Assembly (NCBI GenBank): GCA_020086605.1
Contig: JACBWW010000008.1
Span: forward strand, 11,014,622 to 11,078,621
Origin: Lanius collurio
Taxonomy: Eukaryota; Chordata; Aves; Passeriformes; Laniidae
Direction of reading: 5' to 3'
Length of the DNA: 64,000 bases
A program made the position numbers and the translations under genes. The notes under the pieces are model-generated. The model worked only from the letters and a program-made list of their open reading frames with translations. It made no database searches and was not told the DNA's origin. This document shows, piece by piece, positions 12,030 through 31,857 of this stretch. Position 1 is the first letter of the stretch; the number at the start of each line of letters is the position of its first letter.

Positions 12030-12526
12030 GCAGTGGCTAAGTCCACTTTGCACCCCCCAAGTTGCCCCCAAAGTCATCTCTCCCTAGAAAGTACTAGAAA
12101 GCTCTGCCTTTGTCTAGCTCTTGCTGGTCACTGGCCCTCTCCCCCTCCCACCCCTTTTCCCACTGGCCCCTGTTTTGTCACTCAACCTTGCCTCTGCCCC
12201 GTAGCCCTCAGACTATTGGTTTTGGATGCTCTGCCTGCCTTTGGCATTTTTTGGGATAAAACGGATGGGGGCTTTCGGTTTGGGGTTCCTTTTGCCTCTG
12301 TTCCCTTGGGGTGTGTTGCCATTAAACGCCTCGGGATTGCACAGAGAGCCCCTCTCACCTGTGTGTCTGCGGTTGGTGCACAGACTGTGTGTGAGCGGCT
12401 GTTCACCTCCTCCTGCGAGGGTGAGATCGGGTGCCCGCCGAGGGGCTGGCAGAGCGCTGCCTGAGAGTCTCCAGGAGGGACCCTGTGGAACGAACACAGC
12501 ATTGATCCACCGAAGCCCACCACAAT
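12030..12526 (+). mobile_element. Possible second LTR-like segment
   Basis: A GC-rich, CpG-containing island of about 500 bases in AT-rich surroundings. It holds a TATA-like GGGATAAAACGG near 12254, an ATTAAA at about 12321-12326 and a CCCACCACA end near 12518-12526. That end resembles the end of the solo LTR at 14812. No clean target-site duplication was found and the left edge is arbitrary. It could instead be an unrelated GC-rich patch. Confidence 0.3.
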
Positions 12527-13742
12527 ATCTCTGAGTAGATGTGTCTGGTTGGACTGGAAAATTCTCATGATAAATTTGCAAGACTGAGTGCTTGGCAGTG
12601 GAGTAGGGGCAAGCCATTTCCAGGGCCAGCCCCTGCCTGCTCAGACTCAGTACCAAGGGATTGTAACTGTCTGACTCCAAGTCTCACTCACGCTGGGGAC
12701 TGGAGAAAAGTTGCCTTTCCAGGAAAATGCCCAAGAGCAACGCAGGGGTGCTGCAGGATGACTGCCAGACTCAGCAGGTGGCTTTTCATGCCTCAAAGAA
12801 AGGTGTGATACCATAGCCAAGAAGTAGAGAAGGATCTTTCCTAGTGTACCAGTTCTGCCATGACGTGCAAATGAAATCTCCTATCATCATCTTAGTGAAG
12901 TTAATGTGGGAGGGCAGCATTACTGGGGGAGCATGAGCTACTTTTCCAGCTCTGCAGCTAGCCAAAGCTCTAGAGAATGCAGGAAGGGCTGTTTATGCAG
13001 CAGTGCTAAAACCACTGAGTGAAAAGCTGAAAAAAAATTACCAGTACATCTATTAGAAATACCTCTTTGCTACTTACATTCAAATCATCACCTAAAGATT
13101 CCAAAGCACACATATAGTTTTGAAATGAATGTTACTCCTTATATTATCTAAATAATAATCCTGTAAATGGGTGTAATGGTGTTTGGAGTACATGGAGATT
13201 GAGGTTTGTCATTCATGGCTGAGTGTATTTAATATACTTTGCTTAAGAATAATGAAGCCCATATTTATAGGTCTCTGCATAGAAGTTCTTGAAGGACAGT
13301 TTTGCATTGGAAGAATGATTTTAAAAGGCAGTTTATTTTTTCTGGTGTTGACTAACCAAACATGCACAGATACAGTTCGCAAGAGGAATGGCTACCGCTC
13401 ACCAAGTGGCACAGGGTGAAGCAACAAGGCACTAGTGGATAAAACGATAAAGGAAAAAAAAGTCAATCAAACTTGCCTGCCATGCCCCCACTTGCTTTAA
13501 GGCCCCAGGTGAAGTGCTCACAGCAGGTACCAACATCCTAAAGACTCTTGTTTTCCTTAATAACTCTCTGATTCCTGAGATCTCTTCAAGAATTATGCAT
13601 AGGGTGGGAGTTTTGGTGTGTGGAAACATGCTTCGGTGGAAACTGAAAATAGTTAAGGAAATAGAACCCTTACAACAGAACTTAAGAGAATTCATTAATC
13701 TCCTATAGTAAGGAACCATCTGATATATAGACAAAGATTTGT
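12527..13742. other. Intergenic spacer, no gene seen
   Basis: Ordinary AT-rich sequence between the two LTR-like segments. The open frames are short and overlapping on both strands, without recognisable content. Confidence 0.6.
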
Positions 13743-14812
13743 TGTACTGGGTTTATACAGCCAGGTTTTGTTAGCAGGAGTGCCATGGGGGCGCGGCTTC
13801 TGTGAGAAGACACCAGATGCTTCCCCACCTCCAACCAAGCCAGTGCCAGCTGGCTCCACGACAGACCCCCTGCTGGCCAAGGCCGAGCCCATCAGTGATG
13901 GTGGTAGCTCTTTGGGCATAATATGTATAAGAAGGGGGGGAAAGCTGCTCAGCAACAGCAGCTAGAAGAGAGGAGTGAGAACATTTGAGAGAAACAGCTC
14001 TGCAGACACCAAAGTAGAGAAGGAGGGGGAGGAGGTGCTCAAAGCACTGGAGCTGAGGTTCCCCTGCAGCCCATGGTGCAGCCCATGGCGAGGCAGCTGT
14101 GCCCCTGCAGCCCCATGGAGATCCATGGAGGTGCTGAGATGCACCTGCAGCCTGTGCAGGACCCCATGGCAGAGCAGGTGGATACACGAGGGAGGCTGTG
14201 ACCCTGCTGGAAGCCCGCTGTTGAGCAGTCTCCTGGCAGGACCTGTGTATCAGAGCGGATGTACAGGTCCTGCAGGAGACTGCTCCTGCCTGCTGGAGCT
14301 GGTTTGTTGGCAGAACTCATGGCCTTGTGGGGGACCCACACTGGAGTGAAGAACTGCAGCCTATTGGAAGGATTCAAGGTGGAGGATTTGTGGAGGACTG
14401 TCTCCTGTGGGACAGATCCCACAACTGGAGCAAGGTAAGAGGAAGGAGGAGCAGCAAAAGCAACTTGTAATGGACTTAACTACAGCCCTCATTCCAGTCC
14501 TCCTGTGCCACTGTTGGAGAAGAGGAGGCAGAGAATTCAGTAGTGAAGTTGGGCCTGGGAAGGAGGGAGGGGAGAAGGAAGGTGTTGTAAGATTTGGAGT
14601 TTATTTTCTTGTTATTCTAGTCTGAGTTGATTGACAGTAAATGGAACTAATCAGTCTGAATATGTTTTGCCTGTGATGGTAACCAGTGAGTGATCTCTCC
14701 CAGTCCTTATATCAACCGACCAGACTTTTCTCTCTCCCCATACCATCTGAGAGGGCAGTGACTGGGTTGTTTTGGTAGGCATCTGGCATCCAGCCAGGAT
14801 CAACCCACCACA
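13743..14812 (+). mobile_element. Solo LTR of an avian endogenous retrovirus (ERVL-like)
   Basis: The element begins TGTACTGGGTTT and ends CAACCCACCACA, that is TG...CA, over about 1,070 bases. Internal landmarks recognised from a high-copy avian LTR type are the GCGCGGCTTCTGTGAGAAG block, a G-rich run after ATAATATGTATAAGAAG (TATA-like, near 13919-13935), repeated CCATGG/CCTGCAGCCC segments, GGAGAAGGAAGGTGTTGTAAGATTTGG, and the tail CATCTGGCATCCAGCCAGG. No internal retroviral genes flank it, so it is a solo LTR left by recombination. I did not find an exact 5-base target duplication. Open frames of 120-140 codons inside it are GC-driven artefacts. The class (ERVL) is from memory of similar sequences and needs a repeat-library match. 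Confidence 0.75.
14223..14285. repeat. Near-perfect 23-bp hairpin inside the LTR
   Basis: The left arm, 14223-14246 (starting GAGCAGTCTCCTG), pairs with the right arm, 14263-14285 (ending GGAGACTGCTC). There is one bulged G and a 16-base loop. Confidence 0.9.
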
Positions 14813-17552
14813 GATGTATACAGCCTTAAGACAGTACTACTTTGAGCATGACTTACTTACGTGCTTTGTTTTCGTTGCCTAACAACCGGTCAGGAAAACA
14901 AATGTGCTGTTTTACAAACAACTTTAAGAAGCTGTTACAATCCTCTTTGGAAAAAAAAAACCCACGCACCAACAAAATCTTGTGTTTACTGATTGCTTTC
15001 TTACAGATAGGTTCCTAAATATTTGTGCAGGTAGCATGCAATTTTGCAGCTCCTTAAATGCTTTACTGTCCAGTGGTACCCAAGGTACTGACACACTGGA
15101 TGATGTTACACGAACTAAATAAAAATTGCAGCAACTGATGGAAAGAACAGCGATCAAGGTTGCTCACCTTTAACGAGGCACTTCTGCTCAGTGTATGTGT
15201 CTACAAAGGCACAATGGCCAAAGTGAAGTAAAACAGGCAGGAACTTCTAAAATTTACTTTCCAAGGCATTGCTTTAAGTTGTGAATAGTAAAAGTAAATA
15301 CTTCCACAATTCCAAACTGAAATGTGAAACAAACATGAACCTGGGTACCCCTTTCCTCTGATCTCACTGTGGCCATTTCTAAAAGCATTTAATGCAAAAT
15401 CCTCCTTGCATGTCTTCCAGCGTTGGTCCTTGGCCCCTTCTGTCCGCTGTCCCACATCAGGCCTTCAGAAACAGGCCAAGCATCACCATGTGAACTGAAC
15501 AACTGAAAGCGTCTCTTTTTAGTGAGGAAATGTTTGTAATTGACACACCTGGGTGCCAGCAGAAGAGCAGGAAGAAATGAAGTTTACAGAGCTGCATGCA
15601 GGCAGAGTCCACTGAGGAGAGCTATCTGCAGATGCAGTAAGAGTATGAATGTTTGAATATTGTTTTGGCCAGCTTTGCTGGTGCCTTTGAAAGGCAGGAA
15701 GATGCCTGAAATGTTTGGGCTGCTTTCCTTCCAGGAAACGGCTAGTCCTGTGTGTCAGGGATTGACGCCAAGGCTTGCATTAATTCACACCATGGTTGAA
15801 CTGGACGTGTAACAGCCAGACTTCTCAGCCAAAAGTATGAGACACCAGGAGAAATGGACTTAAAAGCTATTTCTAGAATAACTTGAATCCTTCCAGCTGT
15901 ATCAAGAAGATAAAACCCCTGCAAGTATGTCTTGCAAAAAATGCTTTCTTCAGTTGTTGCTTTTAGATGAGTATTTTGTTGGCTAATTTCCATAATGTAA
16001 AACTTCTTAACTCTCACCTTTTAAGTGGCAGACTCACTTAAAGTATGACAATGTATTTGGAAAAAGACAGTGACATATTTTAGTCTTGAAAAAGTGCCAG
16101 ATCTCTTATATGTTCACTGACAGTCAGAGTTCTAAGGTGATGACAACATCATGCTTGGATATACTGAGAGTCAATCATCATCTGATCTAAAAAGCACATG
16201 CCAGCCCGAGTGTGTAGGGGGAGCTCAGGTCAGAGCTGGTATGCATGGTAAACCCCTTAATCCCAGCACCGGTGATTAATGCCATCCAGCATTAGTAGGT
16301 GGAATTAAACTTGGCTTGCAGAGGGCATCAGAGGATACAAACACTTTTGGGAACCTCCTAACTATTTCCTGGGGAAAGGGCCTGACTTCCACAGTATGAA
16401 GTGCTTCAGGTGTCACCTCTTGGACCTGGGAGTACAATTTAAGAGAACAAAATTCTATGGGAAGTAATTACTCTCTATTTTCTTTTTCTTCTTCTTATTT
16501 TTTTTTTTAAGTGCTTAATCATTAAGTCTACCCAAATAGGATTTTAAGCCAGAAATTACATTCACTGACTTTAGTAAAACAGTCAAGTTAATTTTGTACT
16601 CTTCATCTATATTCACTAACACATACAAAATTTTGGTTCCTTTCATCAATCTTCCTGATACAGCATACCACAACAGCCAACTTCACCATACAGCTAAAAC
16701 TGGGGTCACTTTTCTTTAACAAGGCATTTTAGCCCAGGAAAATGAGGTTTTGGGGCAAAACTGAACATTGCACAGAAATGCAGAGCTCAAACATTTGTCT
16801 AACATTTTCTGAAGCTATAGGCAGTTAGTTTCTTCTGCTTACCAGGAAAATGGCACCTAAATAAATCCAGGCACTCCACGTTCCCTAATCTGACACTTGT
16901 ATGGTGTCCAGGGTGGTCAGATTCCTCCACAGATTTCTGTCACTTAGAAAATGTTTTAATTTCTGATATACCAGTTCTATTCAGACGTGGGGGAAGAAAA
17001 CAAAAGAAAAAAAGGAAGAAATGTTTATTCCACATTACTCTCCATATGCTTTTTCTGCAGGTATTAAAGTACATTTGGTGATGCTCCCTGTGTCATCAGT
17101 AACCCAGACTAATTGTTTTAAACCCTTCTATGATAGCTGCACATCCAGGAATCCCATAATGCCCAAGACTCCCACTGATTTGTGCAGGGAGAAACAGAAA
17201 CCTGTTCCAGCATGGACAGTAACAGTCATGGCCCTCTGCTCTGGAAAGCTGTATTCATGGGCATTTTACAATTCGTTTTTTAGCTCCGTTATGTACAAAG
17301 TGGGGCTTAGGCTGCAGTTTGTACAAATAGCAGGTGCAAATGAAGCTCAGTGGCAAGGTAACAGCACAGCAACAGCAATCATAGTTTAAAAGCTATTTTT
17401 GGGGTAAAGATCCATTAGACATGTTACTAATTAACCTATTTCCTACAGCAATACAGAGGCACTACTGAAGAGGACATTATCAGACGGCTCAGCATACTCT
17501 TTATCAGTCAGACTTTGGAGCATAATCTACATGCTTTCAAACTGCCATCACA
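14813..17552. other. Intergenic region, no gene seen
   Basis: AT-rich sequence right of the solo LTR. A pyrimidine tract at about 16482-16509 precedes TTTTTAAG but no exon follows. No open frame above about 92 codons and no domain was seen. Confidence 0.6.
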
Positions 17553-17650
17553 GCCTCACAGAATCACAGCATATCTTAAGTTGGAACGGACACATGAAGT
17601 CCAACTCCCTGCTCCTTTAAAGACTACCTAAAACTACTGTCATAAGATAA
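17553..17650 (-). mobile_element. CR1 retrotransposon 3' end fragment
   Basis: The segment CTCACAGAATCACAGCATATCTTAAGTTGG followed by AAGTCCAACTCCCTGCTCC is the reverse complement of the conserved CR1 3' terminus, including the ATTCTGTGATTCTG microsatellite-like tail. Only about 100 bases are kept. CR1 is the dominant LINE in bird genomes. Confidence 0.75.
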
Positions 17651-19334
17651 GAGTTAAATGTATGATGACTAACACCCTTTAAAAAGCACGAGCAGTCTAG
17701 TTTTGGTCAATCCAGTGCTAAATAAAAATCACATTCTTGGTAAAACTGAAATTAGAAACCTTTTCATGTTCCAAATTCTGTCCTAGCAGTATGTCTCCCC
17801 GCTAGACAAGAATTTAATCCATGAGATACAGGCAAGCATGTATAAGTAAGTGAACTGGATTTTCTGTAAAATTAGATTAAGTTCTGGAGAAAGATAAAGC
17901 AGTCATCCATTTTCTCCACTTCATCAGCTTTATTTGTCTTGTCTCTAGCACCGTGTATATTTTAAACTTAGGAAGACAAGAAGAGATTCTTGTCTTTGCT
18001 TTCCAGACAGCTGTTCAACTGGGGTAGGAGATGGCAGATCAACAGATCTGAAAAAGACTCAGAAGCTACTCTTGCAACACCCAAGCCAGGGAGACCCAAC
18101 TTGCACTAATTCTGTTTAATCATAAAACCACCCAGATCCTAAGGGAATCAGGAATTCATTGGGAAGCTGGCACTGCTGTTGCGTACAATGTATGATGCAA
18201 TCTCAAGTCATTGGTTAGATGCCTCACAGCTCAGCTCCCCGCTATACAGGACAGGTTGCACTCACTGACTCTTGACAGATGGCAAGGTGAGCGACATTTT
18301 TCTGGGTTTTTTGGTTTGGGTTGGGTTTTTTTGCAGCTGCTGCTCTTTGTTGTCAGTCTTGTGTAAGAGGGAAGACCTTTATCTTCACAGTGATTTGGCT
18401 TGTTGGGTGACGTACCTCTCTATTCCTACAGCGTGTAGGATCCAGGTGAGAGAGCATCCACACATTATTAGACACTAAGTGAAGAGAGAGAAGCTGGCCA
18501 AAGAAGTGCAGGAGTAAAAACTGACTGACCTCAAGGGGTAGAGGGACTTGTTTGGGACCACTATGCTGCGTCCCCCCCAAACGGAGATACTTCACCTGCT
18601 CTTTGTCCAGGAGACAGTCACAAGCCCTTGGGATGACCAGTGCCACTAGCCTGGCACTGGTCATCACACTGTACCTGCAGTGATGGACCAAACCAGGTCT
18701 GACAGAGCTCATATAAACTTTTTGGCAGGCCAGGTCACCCAGTCAATGTAGGCCAAGTCAGAATGGATTCAGTGGGGGTCCCTATTTTGAAGAGACTTTG
18801 TAGGAAAAGCTATTTGATAAGGACTTAGGGATCCCTGAGAAGGACAAATGTCAGAGAACTGTTCAGATCCCTTGAAGGAAGGCACTGAAGTGTGTTTCTG
18901 TCTCATCAGGTAGGTGATAACTGACAAGGATACATAGGCACTAGCTTAGGACTTGCTTCAATGCCATCTAAAAAGCATGCCCTCCAAGGTGCCAGGATTG
19001 TTTGTAAGATAAAGCTCAAAGGGTTTTATTTCAGTTTTCTGTTCAAGTAAACTGCTTGAACACAGTCCTTCAACACCTCCCCAAGATGGTTCACAAGGCT
19101 GAGAGAGGTCGCTTCTTAACCAAACAGCAAAGGGTGCAGCCTTGGCAACATGTGCAAGACCAGCAAAGGCAGATCATCTTGGGCAAAGTTCTTCCAGTCA
19201 GCAGGAAAAGACTCACGTGGGCACTGTCCAGTCCTCCCTGCCATGATTTACCAATTTAGCTTGTTTTCCTGCTGCAGTTGTAATGTGCAGCATTTCTGGA
19301 TGATGACAAATCACAAGTAAAACAGGAGAGGAGT
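17651..19334. other. Spacer downstream of KANK1, no gene seen
   Basis: AT-rich intergenic sequence. It contains a G/T-rich low-complexity run at about 18300-18336 and a short perfect hairpin at 18632-18665, described separately. Confidence 0.6.
18632..18665. repeat. Perfect 14-bp hairpin with 6-base loop
   Basis: GATGACCAGTGCCA at 18632-18645 is exactly complementary to TGGCACTGGTCATC at 18652-18665, with CTAGCC between. No function can be assigned. Confidence 0.9.
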
Positions 19335-20257
19335 AAAACAGCATAATGAAATTTTATTCTGAAAATACGGCAAGAGTCTAAGGCACTTCAAACATTTCAA
19401 TACACTTGACTAAAGTGAATGTGACAAGGTAATAGCATTCCATAAATACTCACCGAGAACTACACTCAATTCCACTCAAGGGGAATATTCAGCTGGTACC
19501 TCTAATTTTATTCTCCAATAAACATATATGGAGCTTATAGACTGACACAGTTAATAAAAATATGGTAACAGGACATATAGTTCTTCATGTAGGTTTTAAT
19601 TATTAAGGAATATAAAATGTTGAAAATACTGTGTGAGTTAAATTTTATAGATACTAGTATCTTTTATATAAAAAGTTATACATTATCCCCAATTAGCAAC
19701 AACTTACTTAGTGAACTTCAGACCTGACAAGAGGCTCTATCCCCATTACCTACCCACTCACCCACCAGCTCAAGATCCACGGAGCTGACTACATAAGCAA
19801 CTGCAACTTCTGAATTTAAAGTAATTAAAAACATGAAAATCATGTTGGAATGAAATTTATGAAAAGTTTACTGTGATGAAGTCTAGGCACAGTAAATACA
19901 TTTTAGAATGACTAGAAGTAAGCCACTGGGACACCCCTGCATGGATAGCTTTAGAAGTCTTAGTTTGCACATAACATACGAAAAGAATCTACAACAAAGA
20001 AAAACAGGATTTATGCCAGTGTACAGAAAGATGAGTATGTGAGCCAAAGAACAGTTCTGGCTAAGGTTCTCCACTGAGCACTACTTTATGCTTGCTTCAA
20101 GTTTACAGTTATTCTATCTTTAGCACTAGATCTCTGCTTTCACTTTGCTGGTGAGTTCAGGCACAAGACAATTACATTCAGTATCTGTCTCAGTAAAACA
20201 GTAACATTTAGCAGCTTAAAGATGGCGTAGAGATTATTTACAGATATTTATATACTG
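19335..20257 (-). other. KANK1: KANK1 3' untranslated region
   Basis: On the minus strand this follows the KANK1 stop codon (20258-20260). It is AT-rich, about 0.9 kb, and ends shortly after an AATAAA at 19353-19358. The next bases turn T/G-rich (TGTTTTACTTGTGATTTG), as expected downstream of a cleavage site. A second AATAAA at 19507-19512 could give a shorter form. The cleavage position is an estimate. Confidence 0.65.
19353..19358 (-). promoter_or_regulatory. Likely KANK1 poly(A) signal
   Basis: AATAAA on the minus strand (TTTATT on plus), about 0.9 kb after the stop codon and followed by a T/G-rich stretch. An alternative AATAAA lies at 19507-19512. Confidence 0.6.
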
Positions 20258-20320
20258 CTACTCAAACGTGGCTCTGTGGGTGGGACCAGGAGATGTCCTT
20301 CTGCTAAGCCTAGGAGTGCC
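20258..20320 (-). CDS. KANK1: KANK1 last coding exon with stop codon
   Basis: 63 bases: acceptor CTTCTTTTTTAG|GGCACT, 20 codons and a TAG at 20260-20258. The tail is GTPRLSRRTSPGPTHRATFE, basic and Ser/Thr-rich, corresponding to the human C-terminus GTPRLGRKTSPGPTHR. The 3' UTR follows directly. Confidence 0.95.
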   Translation of the reverse strand, partial: GTPRLSRRTSPGPTHRATFE

Positions 20321-20886
20321 CTAAAAAAGAAGAAAGAACAGTTATTCAAAGAGAAATTATTCCAGCCAGCTGATAGAAAACACAACACTTAAAGTTACTC
20401 TGTTCAATTCCTTACCTTTAACTGTACAGATAATTTCTTTATTTTAGGAAGCAAAGTGCCAGCTATTGTACAGCCTACTAACTGAGAGTGCATGTTGTTT
20501 AGACAGTGAAATATTTAGCAGCAGTTTATCAGGAGAGTGAGTAAGGGCTAGAGAAGAGGTGGATAGCTGCAAGAACACCTAGAACAGCTATGTTTCAGTT
20601 TCCAGGTCAATAATTATCATTAAAATGATACAACAGCACCTCTGCGCACTAGCCAGAATCAGTGAACCTTGCTAGTGAGCTGTCTGTACCCCCTGGTAAT
20701 TGGGAGGAGAAGCATGAACTATCCCCCAGCCAGGTGGCAACCTTCTGCAGTCAACATGTATTTTAGAAAGTACTTTCCACTTAGCAGCAGAAATTATCTT
20801 ATGAATAAACTCAAAATCTCATGTGCTGTACTGCTGTACAGATGTCAGGGAGTACATTTCTTGTTTACATTTCACTATATTGTTCA

Positions 20887-23414
<2,528 letters not shown>

Positions 23415-23698
23415 TCAACACTTATTTTTTCAGACACCGTGTTTCTTCCTGGGGGAAAAAAAATTAAGATATTTTGAACAGTATTGTCAAGGCTTTGACT
23501 GCCATCCATTATTTAAACACCTTTTATGGATCTTATATCCCACATTCACATAGCTATTTATTGAATTAATGGAAGATACCCAATCTATTTTCAGACATCT
23601 GCAGTTTTTTCAAAGGAGCAAAATGCTGCAGAATTTGTAAATGCCACTCAAAATTCAGTAATTCAGTTCTTTCACACAATAATCAACCTTCATTTTTA

Positions 23699-29598
<5,900 letters not shown>

Positions 29599-29686
29599 CA
29601 CGTCTTTGTTGGTTAATGCCTTAGGGTCATCAATGTTGTTTCTCAGCAAGTTACAGGCAGAAAGCATCTTTTCACTTAGCTCGTAT
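29599..29686 (-). CDS. KANK1: KANK1 exon (start of C-terminal folded region)
   Basis: 88 bases; acceptor CTCCCTCAG|ATACGAG, donor GACGTG|GTAAGC. It encodes [18 protein letters not shown] and [11 protein letters not shown], a conserved helical stretch just before the ankyrin repeats. It was too short to be called by open-frame length and was found by following splice phases. Confidence 0.95.
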
Positions 29687-31647
29687 CTGAGGGAGACAGC
29701 AAAATACATGGCATGTTTCAATTTTTATCTTAGCATTTCAGTACAGAAACATTTGTTTTTCTGAAAGTTCCCTGGGAATTAAAGTTTCCAGGCAAGCCAT
29801 CTGCTCCCACCATGCAGAAACCATGCTGGCAGCTCTTCTCACAGACGCTCCCTCCAAACTCAGTGGAGACAAATGGGGGAAGAGCAACAGGAACGGAGAG
29901 TGGGAAACACACCACTTTTATGTTCTAAGACTTGGCAACCCTTCTAGTGGAAATTCTCACTGCTATATGATTGCAGAGCACACATTATATGCTATGTGCT
30001 TCGATTACTTGATTAACAAGGAGCAATGCCAACAGTTGTGATGGAAACAGAATTAAGCAGTGGGGAAAGAGCTCAAGGTGCCTCCCTGCCAGCTCCCATT
30101 CACTGGAACTAGTCTTTTTTATCCCACCCACTCTGGAAATTTACTCTCTTTCTCCAGCCCTCTTTAATTTTTATACTTCTACTCTCTTGTTATTACAAAG
30201 TTCAAAAATAAGGTCAATGCCTGTGCCACATATCATACCAGGCTGTAGCCAACCATCCTTGCCTACAACCTGCAGAGAGGATAATGGCAATTTTTCCAGA
30301 AAATTCTCCCAAAAATCAGAGAAGCTAACACACTGATGTGTGTAAGGTGGGCATCTTAGCCCTCATGGGTTACAAGCCAGCTGCTAGTGCTTCCAGAGTA
30401 ATGAAATTCTCCATCTGCATGGACCATGGCCATGCATGGCCATGTGCCCTGCCTCTTCCCCTTGGAGGGCACTGCCAGAGCAGTCAGCTTGCAAACGACA
30501 TGCTCTTTAAAAACACGTGGCTATCTAAGCTGTCCTGCTGCTCTTCCTCCCACTCACCCCTTGCTAGTGTAAAGATAAATTAGACAGCTCTTTTGAGAGA
30601 CTGTCCATCTTTTTATGCCACCTGTAAAATAACAGGCTATGCTACAGTACTCACTAAGCTCAGGGCTCTTCAAAATACACAGCTCCAGGGCCTCTAAGCT
30701 CTTTATTAATAATTTCTGCATCTCTTTTATTTAACAGCTGACAATTACAGATAACTTGATGCTAAGCTACATCTCCAGTGAAACATGACATTAATTTTGT
30801 TTTAGCTCTTTTACTGTTATTATTCCACCTACATAATTTTCCAGGTTAGCACACTGGCAAACCCATTTCCTATAAGATATCCCTTCACCGTCTCTGTTTA
30901 TACTTCCTTTTGCCATATGCTAATGAAGAATCCGTAAAAACTCACCACACTACTGCTTTCCATAGGCCAAAAAAGCACAGCCTTGTCTGTCAAATCCTAC
31001 CTTACGCAGTCCATTACCAGCAATTTGAAAAGTAAGCTAAGACACAAAATGCTGAAAAAGTGTGTAACGGCAGCCTTGAGAGTGTTATTACAGTATACAA
31101 CCTTGTATCATATAAAGCACATGATCTGGGGGTGGACAGTGCCCTCAGTGCTGGACCCATGATCTTACTCAGCACACCAGCCATGGCTGAGATGCTGTGC
31201 AAGGTCCAAATGCAAGGTGCACTCCTAGCAGGCTGCTGACCCGGTGTGCACGGCTCAAGAGTCATTTGTTTGCTTACCGACTGTTTTACAGACCAGGATC
31301 TTAACAAGGCATTGCCTGCTCCCAGTGCTGTGACCTGAAAGAGGCCCTGCCAGGGGAACCACCCCGGTCTTGCTGTTAATGAATCATTTAAAGTCAATGG
31401 GGTCAGGGGCTGGAAAGGACACCCTCTGACACCTTCTTCCTGCTCACATACAGTCATTTTGCCATGAAACTGCCTCTGGCTACCCACCTGAGAAGGAGGG
31501 AAGTGGGCAGCAGTTGGCCAGCAACGTGGCTGGTGCTTTCTCCACCAGCACAAGCCCAGCACAAGCCCAGCCCACACAGCTTGCCCCATGCCATGAGGCG
31601 GAGGTGACCTCCTTGGAGGCACACTCCGGAGAGGGTGGGCAGCCTAC
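29687..31647 (-). other. KANK1 intron, no gene seen
   Basis: Intron of about 2 kb. It contains a 20-base perfect palindrome at 30425-30444. Open frames near 31014-31620 are not supported by any domain. Confidence 0.7.
30425..30444. repeat. 20-bp perfect palindrome
   Basis: CATGGCCATGCATGGCCATG is its own reverse complement. It is also a direct repeat of CATGGCCATG. Confidence 0.9.
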
Positions 31648-31857
31648 CTCTCTCTGATTTCCACCTCCTCAGCCTCACACTCCGGGAGAGGACTGTCCTT
31701 CTCCACCCCCACGGCGCAGACCTCCTCAGCATGGGGGGTGGGCTGCTTCTCCTCTGTGTGCTGGTCGCAGGGGTACTCGTGGCCCTCGCACTCCTCCTCT
31801 GAATCTGAGGAGGAGCTCTCCTCGGAGCTGGAGTCATCGCTGGATGTGGTCTCATAC
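31648..31857 (-). CDS. KANK1: KANK1 exon (acidic Ser/Glu-rich linker)
   Basis: 210 bases; acceptor CCCTGTAG|GTATGAG, donor AGAGAG|GTAGGC. It starts YETTSSDDSSSEESSSSDSE, continues acidic with several Cys and His, and ends EVEIRER. The YETTSS start and VEIRERYELSEK junction match KANK1. The middle of the exon differs in length and content from the very Glu-rich human version, which is normal for this fast-evolving linker. Confidence 0.94.

Noticed and set aside
1..19334. A male-hypermethylated (MHM) type tandem repeat near DMRT1, as known in chicken
   Set aside because: No kilobase-scale tandem repeat is visible in the spacer covered here.
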